NCBI RefSeq assembly: GCF_028823535.1 | Contig: NZ_JAQIYM010000007.1 | Coordinates: 293,874 to 357,873, forward strand | Source: Pseudomonas serbica | Lineage (GTDB): Bacteria > Pseudomonadota > Gammaproteobacteria > Pseudomonadales > Pseudomonadaceae | DNA: 64,000 nt | Direction: 5' to 3' | In this document: piece after piece, positions 7,690 through 16,301 of the stretch | How positions within the stretch are numbered: the first letter of the stretch is position 1 | How the letters are laid out: each line of letters begins with the position of its first letter | Made by a program: the position numbers and the translations under genes | Notes under the pieces: generated by a model | Database searches by the model: none | What the model was told of the DNA's origin: nothing | What the model saw: only the letters and a program-made list of their open reading frames with translations

Positions 7690-9072
7690 ATGACCCTATT
7701 CACGCCCTTGACAGGTTCGCCTTCGACGCTTGCGGATGCCGACGCCGGTGGCCAGTACCGCGAACTCTACGATTTGCTGTACAGCAACGACCCGCAAGCT
7801 CGAACGCTGGGCGAACAGTTTCTGCGCGAGCAACTGGCCGAGGCCGCCGAGCTCCCCTGTGATCTGCCCGAAGCGCCAGGACAGTTGGCGGCATGGTCGG
7901 AACAACATTGCGCCGATGTCGCGCGCGACTATGCCTTCTACCTCGAAGCGCGCAAGCAGGGCGGGCCACGTCGGTATTTCTCGAACAAAGCCCATGCCCT
8001 GTTTTTCCTGCAGCGGGTGGCCCCGACCAAGGAGGTCGATGGCGCTTGGCTGACCGGTGTGCTTGAGCACTGGCAGGACCTGCGGTATGACGGGCTGCTG
8101 AGCACTTATCTGGAAGAGCTGGGCAACGGCGATCACCGGCAGAATCACGTGGTGATCTACCGCAAGTTGCTGGCTGCGCACGACTGTGGCGACCGGCAGG
8201 GGCTGCTCGACGAACACTTTCGCCAGGGTGCGATTCAACTCGCATTGGGGCAGTGCAGCGAGATGTTCATGCCCGAGGTGATCGGCTACAACCTCGGCTA
8301 TGAGCAATTGCCGCTGCACCTGCTGATCAGCGCCTATGAACTGCGGGAGCTGGGGATCGACCCGTACTACTTCACCCTGCACGTGACAATCGACAACGTC
8401 AGCAGCGGTCACGGGCGCAAGGCGATCGAAGCGCTGCTCGACCTGATGCCGATGGAGCAGGGGCGCGAAGAATTCTATCGGCGGGTCGCCGCCGGCTATC
8501 GACTCAATGACCTGGGGCCAGGCTCGACGGCGGTGATTGCAGGTTTCGACCTGCACCAGGAAGTGGTCGCCATGCTCGAACGCAAACGCGGCTTCGGCCA
8601 GCACATGCATTCCGATTACTGCCAGGTCGAAGGCCAGACCGTCAACCAGTGGCTGGCGACGCCGGGCCAGATCGAGGATTTTCTCGGCGCGCTGCAACGC
8701 AAGGGCTGGATAAAACGCCACGGTCCACCCCGGGACAGCCGTTTCTGGCAGTTGATCGAGGGCGATACGGCGGCCATGTTCGGCGTGTTCAGTGGCTACG
8801 AAAAACAGCTGCTGCACGACTGGATCGCCGGTGACTGGCAAGACCCGCAACGCCAGCCAGTGCCACGCCGGGTGCCCTCCGACGATGCCCTCGCCGATGC
8901 GGCCTTTGCGAACGACCCTGAGCTCAAGGCGTTGCAGGATTCCCTGCACGGCCAGTCTGCGCGGCAACAGTTGCAGTTATTGATCCCGTGGCTGTCGGCA
9001 CAGCGCCATTGTCGCCCCGCGGGACTCTACGCCACCCGACGTTTTATTGAATGCGTGGCCCGTTTGCGCTGA
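7690..9072 (+). CDS. Haem-oxygenase-like di-iron oxidase family protein
   Basis: The 460-residue protein belongs to the iron-containing redox enzyme group with a haem-oxygenase-like fold (Haem_oxygenas_2; HDO superfamily). The metal-ligand pattern is visible: Glu142/143 with His149 and His153 in EELGNGDHRQNH, Glu196 in MPEVIGYN, then His231, Asp235 and His241 in LHVTIDNVSSGHG. Family members use a di-iron centre to oxidise amino acids or fatty acids, often in natural-product pathways (UndA, BesC, SznF are characterised relatives). The ATG at 7690 follows CAGGAGAACAGCC. The next gene, a methyltransferase, starts 17 bp downstream, suggesting a two-gene unit. The substrate is unknown. Confidence 0.8.
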   Translation: MTLFTPLTGSPSTLADADAGGQYRELYDLLYSNDPQARTLGEQFLREQLAEAAELPCDLPEAPGQLAAWSEQHCADVARDYAFYLEARKQGGPRRYFSNKAHALFFLQRVAPTKEVDGAWLTGVLEHWQDLRYDGLLSTYLEELGNGDHRQNHVVIYRKLLAAHDCGDRQGLLDEHFRQGAIQLALGQCSEMFMPEVIGYNLGYEQLPLHLLISAYELRELGIDPYYFTLHVTIDNVSSGHGRKAIEALLDLMPMEQGREEFYRRVAAGYRLNDLGPGSTAVIAGFDLHQEVVAMLERKRGFGQHMHSDYCQVEGQTVNQWLATPGQIEDFLGALQRKGWIKRHGPPRDSRFWQLIEGDTAAMFGVFSGYEKQLLHDWIAGDWQDPQRQPVPRRVPSDDALADAAFANDPELKALQDSLHGQSARQQLQLLIPWLSAQRHCRPAGLYATRRFIECVARLR

Positions 9073-9089
9073 TTTCAGGAGAGTCATGC

Positions 9090-10034
9090 ATGTCAGGACA
9101 ACAGATCGCCGATCGCACATTGCTGGAGCTGGGCAGGCTTCTCGCTGCCGAAGACTACCGTTTCATCACCCCGACGCCCTTGACCCACGAACGGGTGTGC
9201 CAGCGCTTTGCGCCGCCCTTGGCCAAGGACCTGCGGGATGCGTTCGGCTGGTCGATGCCCTTCGATCACAGGCTGTTCTCAGCAGAACAACTGGCTGAAC
9301 TGGAACAGGCGGGCATCGTCGAGAAAGCGGGCAATCTGTGGCGTAGCACCGTGCGCTGGTCAAGCCTGGGGCGCTTACTGATTGCCCATTCGGCGTACCC
9401 CACCACGCAGTCCGATTCGGTATTTTTCGGGCCCGACAGCTACCGTTTTGCGCAATTGATCGAAGCCTATTTGCAGCAGCGCGCGGAACCCGTGCGGCGA
9501 GCGGTGGACATCGGCTGCGGGTCCGGCATTGGCGCGCTGGTGGTCGCCCTTGCCCGGCCGGATGCCGAAGTGTTGGCGGTGGATATCAATCCACGGGCGC
9601 TGCGCTTGTCGGCGGTAAATGCCGAGCTGGCCCAGGCGAGCAATGTCAGCGCTTACCACAGCGATGTGTTGGGCAGTGTCGAAGGGCAGTTCGACCTGAT
9701 CATCGCCAATCCGCCCTACATGAACGACAGCCAGCAACGCGCCTATCGCCATGGCGGCGGCGCGTTGGGGGAAGCCTTGTCGCTGCGCATCGTGCGCGAA
9801 TCGCTGCCGCGCCTGGACAAGAACGGCAGCCTGGTGCTGTACACCGGGGTGGCAATGGTCGCCGGCGGCGACCCCTTCCTGGAGTCCGTCCAGCCGCTGC
9901 TGGGCGAGGACAGGTACGACTGGACCTATCGAGAGCTGGACCCCGACGTGTTCGGCGAGGAACTGCTCAAACCCGGTTATGAACGGGTGGAGCGCATCGC
10001 CGTGGTGGCGTTGATCGTAACCCGCCGGCAATGA
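9090..10034 (+). CDS. Class I SAM-dependent methyltransferase, PrmC/HemK-like
   Basis: The protein has 314 residues from the ATG at 9090, which is preceded by CAGGAGAG; an earlier in-frame ATG at 9051 lies inside the previous gene. Residues 138-147 (AVDIGCGSGI) form the SAM-binding motif I. NPPY at 207-210 is the motif found in enzymes that methylate planar amides or bases (N5-glutamine of release factors, N6-adenine). The ~100-residue N-terminal part is unlike the usual PrmC helical domain. It lies directly behind the di-iron oxidase. The target could be a small molecule rather than a release factor, but the sequence does not decide this. Confidence 0.75.
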   Translation: MSGQQIADRTLLELGRLLAAEDYRFITPTPLTHERVCQRFAPPLAKDLRDAFGWSMPFDHRLFSAEQLAELEQAGIVEKAGNLWRSTVRWSSLGRLLIAHSAYPTTQSDSVFFGPDSYRFAQLIEAYLQQRAEPVRRAVDIGCGSGIGALVVALARPDAEVLAVDINPRALRLSAVNAELAQASNVSAYHSDVLGSVEGQFDLIIANPPYMNDSQQRAYRHGGGALGEALSLRIVRESLPRLDKNGSLVLYTGVAMVAGGDPFLESVQPLLGEDRYDWTYRELDPDVFGEELLKPGYERVERIAVVALIVTRRQ

Positions 10035-10046
10035 TGCAACGGCGGA

Positions 10047-10199
10047 TCAGTTGCCGTCCGCCACCTTGCGTTGTATCTCGTCAACTTTGCGCTGCAGGTC
10101 CTCGGCTTGCTCCTCGGTGGTTTCGGGGGGCGAAGGCGCAAGGCTTTCATCCTCCTCGGTCGGCGTGTCGGCAGGGGTGATGCGGTCATCGTTGTTCAT
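10047..10199 (-). CDS. Small acidic hypothetical protein (50 aa)
   Basis: A 50-residue product is read from an ATG at 10199, preceded by a perfect AGGAGG (complement of 10208-10213), to TGA at 10047. It is hydrophilic, with a helical end (EQAEDLQRKVDEIQRKVADG) that could form a short coiled coil. The strong ribosome site and coding-like composition support a real gene. It is convergent with the methyltransferase gene, whose stop lies 12 bp away. Function unknown. Confidence 0.6.
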   Translation of the reverse strand: MNNDDRITPADTPTEEDESLAPSPPETTEEQAEDLQRKVDEIQRKVADGN

Positions 10200-10259
10200 G
10201 GCGCTGGCCTCCTGTGGGTAAACATTGGAGCTAGGCCTGGGCTACGAGTTCGGGATTTT

Positions 10260-10790
10260 TCACGGCTGGCCTTTTGACCAATGTTCGCTCACCGCGCCAT
10301 GGCCACCCTGCACCGGGTCCTGATCGGGAAACGGCAGGGTGTCGATGCTCTGCTGTTGCGCAGCGCTCGGTGCTTCACGGCAAATGTCGGCGTGCTGGCC
10401 CGGCGGGTAGGCGCCGATCACCAGGAAGTCGTCGCTCGAATCCAGGTTGCAGTGGCCGGTGCCGGCCGGCAACAGCAGTACATCCCCGGCACCGACTTCC
10501 AGCACAACGCCATCGGGTCCGCCCAGCATCAGGCGTGCGTGCCCGCTGGCCACCCCAAGCACTTCATGGCCTTCGGTGTGGTAGTGGTGATAGTCATATA
10601 CCCCGTAGCGCCATTGCGGCGGCCAGCCGTTGGCGCTGAAGGTTTGCTCGAACAGCGCTGCGGGATCGTCGCCCTGGACAGCGATGGCCTTGGGATAGAT
10701 CAGCACCGGCAGGCGCGGGTTATTCGGCACCCAGCCGTTGCGTTCAAACATCAATTTTTGCGCGCGAGCATGCGCTGGCGAGCTGGTCAT
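10260..10790 (-). CDS. Cupin-domain protein, YjlB-like
   Basis: The 176-residue protein is a single cupin barrel. Motif 1 resembles HYHTEGHEVLGVASGHA, and motif 2 is GDVLLLPAGTGHCNL, giving His/His/Glu and His metal ligands. It resembles Bacillus YjlB-type cupins of unknown function. The ATG at 10790 follows GGAGAACGCAG. Much longer upstream in-frame starts exist but overlap the divergent acyl-CoA-dehydrogenase-like gene and are unlikely. Transcribed away from that gene across a 189-bp shared promoter region, it may belong to the same pathway. Confidence 0.8.
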   Translation of the reverse strand: MTSSPAHARAQKLMFERNGWVPNNPRLPVLIYPKAIAVQGDDPAALFEQTFSANGWPPQWRYGVYDYHHYHTEGHEVLGVASGHARLMLGGPDGVVLEVGAGDVLLLPAGTGHCNLDSSDDFLVIGAYPPGQHADICREAPSAAQQQSIDTLPFPDQDPVQGGHGAVSEHWSKGQP

Positions 10791-10979
10791 CTGCGTTCTC
10801 CGCCGTTGCCCATCGATTGAAGGGTGTCTATAGAACAGAGACATTGCCCGGGCGTGGGTGGTTCTAAAAACTGGCTCAGCCTTTCCAGCGCAGATGCAAT
10901 GAACTCCTGCAGGCCGCTTGCCTCTCAACTTCAAGTCTTGAATATCAAGAGCACTGAGTCGCGACCAGGGAGAATCGGC

Positions 10980-12008
10980 ATGAGCCATGCGGCAACCCTC
11001 GACAGTCTGCTGCAGACGTTTGCCTGCCGGCCTGCGATACGCACCGCGGACGCTGCGCTGCAACCGCTGCTGCAACAACTGATCAGCGCTGGATTTGCCG
11101 ACCTGCCAATGCCGGGGCAAGGCCGTACGCTGGAGCGCTGGCGCACCCTGGCCACCGTCTCCGCCAGCGACCTGGGGCTGGTCAAGTTGTTCGAAGGCCA
11201 TACCGATGCGTTGGCGATCATGAAAGAACTCGAGCCCGACTGGCCTGCGGCCGCGGGCAGCTGGGGAACCTGGGCGGCCGAGCCGGCCTTTGCCCGGCTC
11301 AACATCGTCGATCGGCAGGCAGGCAACGTGTACCTGCAAGGGCGCAAAGCCTGGTGTTCCGGCGCCGCCGTGCTCGATCATGCGCTCGTGACGGCATGGG
11401 ACGAACAGCAGCGACCGCAGTTGGTCGCGGTCACGTTGCGCCAGCCCACGATCAAACTGCTCGAGGAGGGATGGCAGGCGGTTGGCATGGGCAGTACAGC
11501 CAGTGTCGACCTGCTGTTCGAAGGCGCGCTTGGCCGTTGTGTCGGGGCGCCCGGGCAGTATGTCGACCGACCCGGCTTCTGGCATGGTGGCGGCGGGATT
11601 GCCGCGTGCTGGTACGGCGCCGCCTGCGCGCTCGCCGGTTACCTTCGCCAGCACTGTACGCAGCCGTATTGCGACGCCCATGCGCAGGCTCATCTGGGGG
11701 CCGTCGATACGGCGCTGTGCGCAGCCCGGGCGGTGCTTCGGGAGACCGCTCACTGGATCGATGACAACCCCCAAGGCTCAGCGCAACTTCCGGTCCGACG
11801 CCTGCGTGCCCAGGTCGAAGTCGTGGTGGACAGCGTGCTGGCCCATGTCGGGCGCGGGTTGGGGGCCACACCGTTCTGTCGTGACAGTCACTTCGCCAGG
11901 CTCGCTGCCGACCTGCCGGTCTTCGTGCGTCAGAGCCATGCGCAAAAGGACCTGGCGCAGCTTGGAAAGCAGCTTGCCGTGCACCCGCAAGAGGGTTGGG
12001 AGCTGTGA
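10980..12008 (+). CDS. Acyl-CoA dehydrogenase-like flavoprotein
   Basis: The product has 342 residues from the ATG at 10980, which follows AGGGAGAATCGGC. It shows the acyl-CoA dehydrogenase fold pattern: an N-terminal helical part, a middle beta domain (GNVYLQGRKAWCSGAAVLDH, then WQAVGMGSTASVDLLFEG) and a C-terminal helical bundle. It is about 40 residues shorter than canonical acyl-CoA dehydrogenases, and I cannot identify the catalytic Glu. Its stop overlaps the start of the PIG-L gene (GTGA), so these genes are translationally coupled. It probably oxidises a non-CoA substrate in the same pathway. Confidence 0.7.
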   Translation: MSHAATLDSLLQTFACRPAIRTADAALQPLLQQLISAGFADLPMPGQGRTLERWRTLATVSASDLGLVKLFEGHTDALAIMKELEPDWPAAAGSWGTWAAEPAFARLNIVDRQAGNVYLQGRKAWCSGAAVLDHALVTAWDEQQRPQLVAVTLRQPTIKLLEEGWQAVGMGSTASVDLLFEGALGRCVGAPGQYVDRPGFWHGGGGIAACWYGAACALAGYLRQHCTQPYCDAHAQAHLGAVDTALCAARAVLRETAHWIDDNPQGSAQLPVRRLRAQVEVVVDSVLAHVGRGLGATPFCRDSHFARLAADLPVFVRQSHAQKDLAQLGKQLAVHPQEGWEL

Positions 12009-12778
12009 GCGCCGAGCCGGTTTCTCAAGGGCCAAATCTCATCCAGGGCCCGGGCACATCGCTGGCCCAATGGCAGGCCAGTGAACGGTTGGCGCGGGTG
12101 CCCACCATCACCCACCGTCAACTGGTGCCCACCGGGCAGCGCCTGGTGGTGGTCGCCCCGCATCCTGACGATGAAGTCCTCGGTTGCGCGGGCATCCTGG
12201 CCGGGATGCAGGGCAGGGAGGCCGACGTCCTGCTGATCGCGGTCACCGATGGCGAAGCCAGCCATCCGCAGTCACGGCACTGGACTCCGACGCGCCTGCG
12301 ACAACAGCGCCCGAAAGAGAGCATGCGCGCGCTCGCCTGCATGGGGCTCGATGTCACTGCACTGGACTGGCAGCGCCTGGGTTTGCCCGACAGTGGCGTG
12401 GCGGGGCAGGAGGCGTTATTGATCGAGCGGCTGATGGCATTGATCCGCCCGCACGATCGGGTGATCACCACCTGGCGACTGGACGGCCACTGCGATCACG
12501 AAGCGACCGGCCGGGCGACTGCCTGTGCGGTCGCTCAGCAAGGGGCCTGCTTGATCGAAGTGCCGGTCTGGGCGTGGCATTGGGCGCGGCCGGACGATGC
12601 CCGGATCCCCTGGGCGCGGGCGCACAAATACCGGCTTGAACCGCAGGTGTTGGCGCAAAAGCGCCAGGCCATTGCCGCCCATGTCTCACAGGTCAGCCCT
12701 GAGGGACAGGCACCGGCGGTCTTGAGTCGAGAAACCCTCGAACGCCTGCTGCAACCTTTTGAACTGGTGTTCCTATGA
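12005..12778 (+). CDS. PIG-L family zinc deacetylase
   Basis: The 257-residue protein carries the PIG-L/LmbE signature VVVAPHPDDEVLGCAG (His53, Asp55, Asp56) and the downstream metal motif WRLDGHCDHEATG. These are zinc ligands of N-acetyl-sugar deacetylases such as MshB and BshB. The start is taken as the GTG at 12005, which overlaps the previous stop as GTGA; a TTG at 11996 is the other option. The stop overlaps the next ATG (ATGA at 12775-12778). Together with a NodS-like methyltransferase and a glycosyltransferase it suggests processing of an amino-sugar-containing product. Confidence 0.85.
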   Translation: MSAEPVSQGPNLIQGPGTSLAQWQASERLARVPTITHRQLVPTGQRLVVVAPHPDDEVLGCAGILAGMQGREADVLLIAVTDGEASHPQSRHWTPTRLRQQRPKESMRALACMGLDVTALDWQRLGLPDSGVAGQEALLIERLMALIRPHDRVITTWRLDGHCDHEATGRATACAVAQQGACLIEVPVWAWHWARPDDARIPWARAHKYRLEPQVLAQKRQAIAAHVSQVSPEGQAPAVLSRETLERLLQPFELVFL

Positions 12779-13374
12779 GCCTCTCGCCCGACTACTTCAA
12801 GCAAATGTTCGAGGCCAGCGATGACCCCTGGTCCTTTCGGACCCGCTGGTACGAAAAGCGCAAGCGCGAACTGACGCTGGCCAGCCTGACGCGCCAGCGT
12901 TATCAGCGTGTGTTCGAGCCGGCCTGTGCCAACGGTGAACTCAGTGCGGTGCTGGCCGGGCGCAGCGATGCCTTGTTCTGCCAGGACATCAACGCGAAGG
13001 CGGTGACACTGGCGCGCCAGCGCTTGAGCGGCTTGCAGCATGTCCGCGTCGAACAGGCCCGTATTCCCCAGGATTGGCCCAGCGGAGAGTTTGATCTTAT
13101 CGTGCTGAGCGAGGTGGGCTACTTCCTCGATGCAGGCGAATGGCATCAGGTCATCGAGCAGACCTTGCGCAGCCTGGGCCCGGCGGGCAGCGTGCTGGCC
13201 TGCCACTGGTTGCATCCGATCGAGGGTTGTTCGCAGGACGGCCGCGACGTTCACGGGGCGCTTGCCGAACGCCTGCACCTGCATCGCCTGGTGCGCCATG
13301 AAGAAGCGGATTTCCTGCTCGAATACTGGAGCCGCTCGGCGACCTCGATTGACCTTGCCGAGACCTGCCAATAG
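12775..13374 (+). CDS. NodS-like class I SAM methyltransferase
   Basis: This 199-residue protein begins SLSPDYFKQMFEASDDPWSF and includes the region YEKRKRELTLASL. That arrangement is characteristic of NodS-type N-methyltransferases and relatives fused to or paired with PIG-L deacetylases. Motif I is the variant VFEPACANGELSAVLA, and FDLIVLSEVGYFL is the motif IV region. NodS methylates the free amine exposed by sugar deacetylation in Nod factor synthesis, so the pair PIG-L/NodS-like is functionally coherent. It is coupled to the PIG-L gene by ATGA, and its stop abuts the stop of the convergent GT2 gene. Confidence 0.8.
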   Translation: MSLSPDYFKQMFEASDDPWSFRTRWYEKRKRELTLASLTRQRYQRVFEPACANGELSAVLAGRSDALFCQDINAKAVTLARQRLSGLQHVRVEQARIPQDWPSGEFDLIVLSEVGYFLDAGEWHQVIEQTLRSLGPAGSVLACHWLHPIEGCSQDGRDVHGALAERLHLHRLVRHEEADFLLEYWSRSATSIDLAETCQ

Positions 13375-14025
13375 TTAAAAGGCCAACGACTTGAGGTAGT
13401 CACCAAAGCCTTCGCGGCACCGGCAGTGCTGGCGAGCGCTGGTCGTGACCCGGTTCCTCCCCGTCCACATGATGCGCGCGCCGCTGCGCTCCAGGTCAGC
13501 GACCAGCTGCACATCTTCGTGGGCGGGCAAGGCCTGGAATCCGCCTGCCTTGCGGTAGGCCGCCGAGGAAACACCGAGGTTGGCGCCATGGATATGCCGG
13601 TGACCGTCTACGGTGTGATAACTGGCGTGGTAGCGCTCGCGCACCCGCTCCGGGTGTTCGGACCAGTCGCTGACTTCGACCAGGCCGCAGACTGCATCCG
13701 CGTTGAAGCGGATCTGCTCTGCCAGCCAGGTATCGGGGACCACGCTGTCGGCATCGGTGAAGGCCAGCCAGCGTGCATCCTTCGCCAGCAGGTGTTCGGC
13801 ACCCTGGGCCCGGGTTTTGCCAACGTTGCGGTGGTTGCAGCTCAGCGTCCACACGTCATAGGCCTGGGCGATGTCCAGGGAAGCGTCGGTGCAGTCGTCG
13901 AGGACGATCAGGATCCTGACTTCTTCACGGTCCAGGTCCTGGTGAAAAGCTGCCGCCAGCAGCGACTCGATGCACTCTTCGAGGCGCTGTTCCTCGTTAT
14001 GGACTGGCACAATCACGCCTATCAT
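13375..14025 (-). CDS. Small family 2 glycosyltransferase
   Basis: From the internal start at 14025 the product is 216 residues, beginning MIGVIVPVHNEEQRLEECI, the usual GT2 N-terminus. An upstream extension to 14109 has no domain content. The DXD-type motif is FTDADS, with HGANLGVS, an acceptor-side motif HEDVQLVADL, and RCREGFGDYL near the end. There are no membrane segments, so it is a soluble or peripheral GT-A enzyme. Donor and acceptor are unknown. It is convergent with the deacetylase/methyltransferase operon and directly adjacent to it. Confidence 0.8.
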   Translation of the reverse strand: MIGVIVPVHNEEQRLEECIESLLAAAFHQDLDREEVRILIVLDDCTDASLDIAQAYDVWTLSCNHRNVGKTRAQGAEHLLAKDARWLAFTDADSVVPDTWLAEQIRFNADAVCGLVEVSDWSEHPERVRERYHASYHTVDGHRHIHGANLGVSSAAYRKAGGFQALPAHEDVQLVADLERSGARIMWTGRNRVTTSARQHCRCREGFGDYLKSLAF

Positions 14026-14206
14026 CTGCAAACCCCCATGCCTGGCTTTTCGATGTCGACCGGGATTGATGCCCGTTGGTTGCAACTGTTTGCAGGTAAA
14101 GGCGATCACTTATGGCGCTCGACCATTGATCCGCTGTCGTGAATGAAAAAAGGAACCGCTGCAGCCGCTTCGCGCCCTTAGTCATAAGCTGGGGGGGGAG
14201 AGGTGG

Positions 14207-14953
14207 ATGGATGTGAACGTTCAGTCAATTTTCACAGGGTGCGCCGGTTGGAGCCTGGGCCGGGAATATTCGGCTGCCTTTACGGCTGCGGGCACCCACT
14301 TGCAGCGTTATGCGGCACGACTGAACTGCGTCGAGATCAACAGCTCGTTTTATCGCCCGCATCGCGTCCAAACCTACCAGCGCTGGGGCGCCAGCGTACC
14401 GGACGGTTTTCGCTTCAGCGTCAAGGTGCCCAAGCAGATCACCCATGTGCAGCGCTTGCAGGACTGTAACCAGGCGCTCGAGGAATTTGTGCTGCAATGT
14501 GCCGGGTTGGGCGATCGTCTGGGGGGCCTGCTGGTGCAGTTGCCGCCGTCGCTGGAATTCGTCGAGGCGCTGGCCGAGGCGTTTTTCGTCAGTCTCAGGC
14601 GGTGTTTTTCCGGGCCTGTGGTGCTTGAGCCCCGACATGAATCCTGGACAGGAGCCGAGGCATTGCTGGTGCACTATCGCGTCGCCCAGGCTGCGGTGGA
14701 TCCTTCGCGCATCAGCACCGACTCGACGCCTCGGGGCTGGCCGGGGTTCCGATACTGGCGGCTGCACGGCTCGCCGCGCATCTATCACAGCCCCTATGAC
14801 CTGCCGCGGCTGGAACGCCTGGCAGGCGAGATGCAGGCAGCCGCCGCCGACGGACTGGCTGCCTGGTGCATCTTCGACAACACCGCCAGCGGCGCGGCAC
14901 TGGGCAATGCCTTGACGCTGGCGCATAACCTGGCCGCTAAACGCCTTTGGTAG
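14207..14953 (+). CDS. DUF72 domain protein (YecE-like)
   Basis: The 248-residue protein has the DUF72 TIM-barrel signature. It starts FTGCAGWSLGREY, continues with CVEINSSFYRPHRVQTYQRW and FRFSVKVPKQITH, and has YWRLHGSPRIYHSPYD late. The function of DUF72 is not established. The ATG at 14207 follows a GGGGGGAGAGG ribosome site. Its last 17 bp overlap the end of the convergent fsr-like gene. Whether it belongs with the upstream gene set is uncertain, because DUF72 genes occur in many contexts. Confidence 0.85.
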   Translation: MDVNVQSIFTGCAGWSLGREYSAAFTAAGTHLQRYAARLNCVEINSSFYRPHRVQTYQRWGASVPDGFRFSVKVPKQITHVQRLQDCNQALEEFVLQCAGLGDRLGGLLVQLPPSLEFVEALAEAFFVSLRRCFSGPVVLEPRHESWTGAEALLVHYRVAQAAVDPSRISTDSTPRGWPGFRYWRLHGSPRIYHSPYDLPRLERLAGEMQAAAADGLAAWCIFDNTASGAALGNALTLAHNLAAKRLW

Positions 14954-16166
14954 ACGGCAACAGGATCGTGAGGATCCCCAGCAACGGCAGGAACGAGCAC
15001 AGTGTGTACACGTACTCGATGCCGTGGATATCCGCCAGGTGCCCGAGCAGCGCGGCGCCGATGCCGCCGAAACCGAACATCAGGCCGAAGAACACCCCGG
15101 CGATCATGCCGACGTTGCCGGGCACCAGTTCCTGGGCGAAGACCACGATGGCCGAGAAGGCCGAGGCGAGGATGAAGCCGATGATCATGCTCAGTACGCC
15201 CGTCCAGAACAGGTCGACATAGGGCAGGGCGAGGGTGAAGGGCGCGGCACCGAGGATCGAGAACCAGATCACCTGCTTGCGCCCGATCCGGTCGCCGATC
15301 GGGCCGCCGAAGAAGGTGCCGGCCGCTACGGCGCCGAGGAACAGGAACAGGTACAGCTGCGAACTGGCCACCGACAGGTCGAACTTCTCGATCAGGTAGA
15401 AGGTGAAGTAGCTGGTGAAGCTGGCCATGTAGAAATACTTGGAGAACACCAGCAAGGCCAGGACCACCAGGGCGAAACTCACCCGCTGCCTGGACAGGCC
15501 ATGGGTGGCCTGGGTGCCTTGCTTGAGCTTGAACAGGTTCAGGTGGTTGCGGTACCAGCGGCTCAGGCCGTATTGCACGAGGATGGCGAAGACCGCGAAC
15601 AGGCCGAACCAGGCGACGTTACCCTGGCCGTAGGGGATGACGATGGCCGCTGCCAGCAACGGGCCGAAGGCGCTGCCGGCGTTGCCCCCGACCTGGAAGG
15701 TGGACTGGGCCAGGCCATAGCGTCCACCCGAGGCCAGGCGTGCGACGCGGGACGTTTCCGGGTGGAAGGTCGAGGAGCCAATGCCCACCAGGGCTGAAGC
15801 CACCAGGATCGCCCCGAAGCTGCCGACCATAGCCAGCATCAGAATACCGATCAGGGTGCAGACCATGCCGGCCGGCAGCAGCCACGGCTTGGGGTGGCGG
15901 TCGGTGTAGTAGCCGACCCAGGGTTGCAGCAGCGAAGCGGTCAGTTGAAAGGTCAGGGTGATCAGGCCGACCTGGGTGAAGGTCAGGCCATAGGTGGCCT
16001 TGAGCATCGGGTAGATTGACGGCAGCACGGCCTGGATCAGGTCGTTGATCAGGTGCGCCAGGGCACAGGCACCGATGACGCGCATCACCAACGGGCTGGC
16101 CTGGCTGGCCACCGAGGCGGTGGCCTTCTTGGAGGTAGTGGCGGAGGCGGTGGTACTGATGGACAT
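14937..16166 (-). CDS. MFS transporter, fosmidomycin-resistance (Fsr) type
   Basis: The 409-residue protein has 12 predicted membrane segments. After a Ser/Thr/Ala-rich N-terminus it has ALAHLINDLIQAVLPSIYPM and GLTFTQVGLITLTFQL, which are characteristic of Fsr-like exporters, then STFHPETSRVAR and GGPIGDRIGRKQV. The start at 16166 is chosen over 16199 because of a GGAAGGATCCC ribosome site. Fsr confers fosmidomycin efflux in E. coli; the physiological substrate here is unknown. It diverges from an AraC-type regulator across 135 bp, which suggests control by that regulator. Confidence 0.85.
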   Translation of the reverse strand: MSISTTASATTSKKATASVASQASPLVMRVIGACALAHLINDLIQAVLPSIYPMLKATYGLTFTQVGLITLTFQLTASLLQPWVGYYTDRHPKPWLLPAGMVCTLIGILMLAMVGSFGAILVASALVGIGSSTFHPETSRVARLASGGRYGLAQSTFQVGGNAGSAFGPLLAAAIVIPYGQGNVAWFGLFAVFAILVQYGLSRWYRNHLNLFKLKQGTQATHGLSRQRVSFALVVLALLVFSKYFYMASFTSYFTFYLIEKFDLSVASSQLYLFLFLGAVAAGTFFGGPIGDRIGRKQVIWFSILGAAPFTLALPYVDLFWTGVLSMIIGFILASAFSAIVVFAQELVPGNVGMIAGVFFGLMFGFGGIGAALLGHLADIHGIEYVYTLCSFLPLLGILTILLPSTKGV

Positions 16167-16301
16167 GGGATCCTTCCAGAGAAAAAGCACGGCGGGCACT
16201 GGGTAAAAGCGCTGGCCATTTCAGGGTTCAGCGCTATCCTAGGGGGCGTCCGATTGCCTGTCTCGCGCAATTCGGGAATCGACTATCGCAAAAAGGGCAT
16301 C

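Noticed and set aside
10791..11774. N-terminal extension of the cupin ORF
   Set aside because: It lies antisense to the acyl-CoA-dehydrogenase-like gene; the ATG at 10790 has a good ribosome site and begins the homology.
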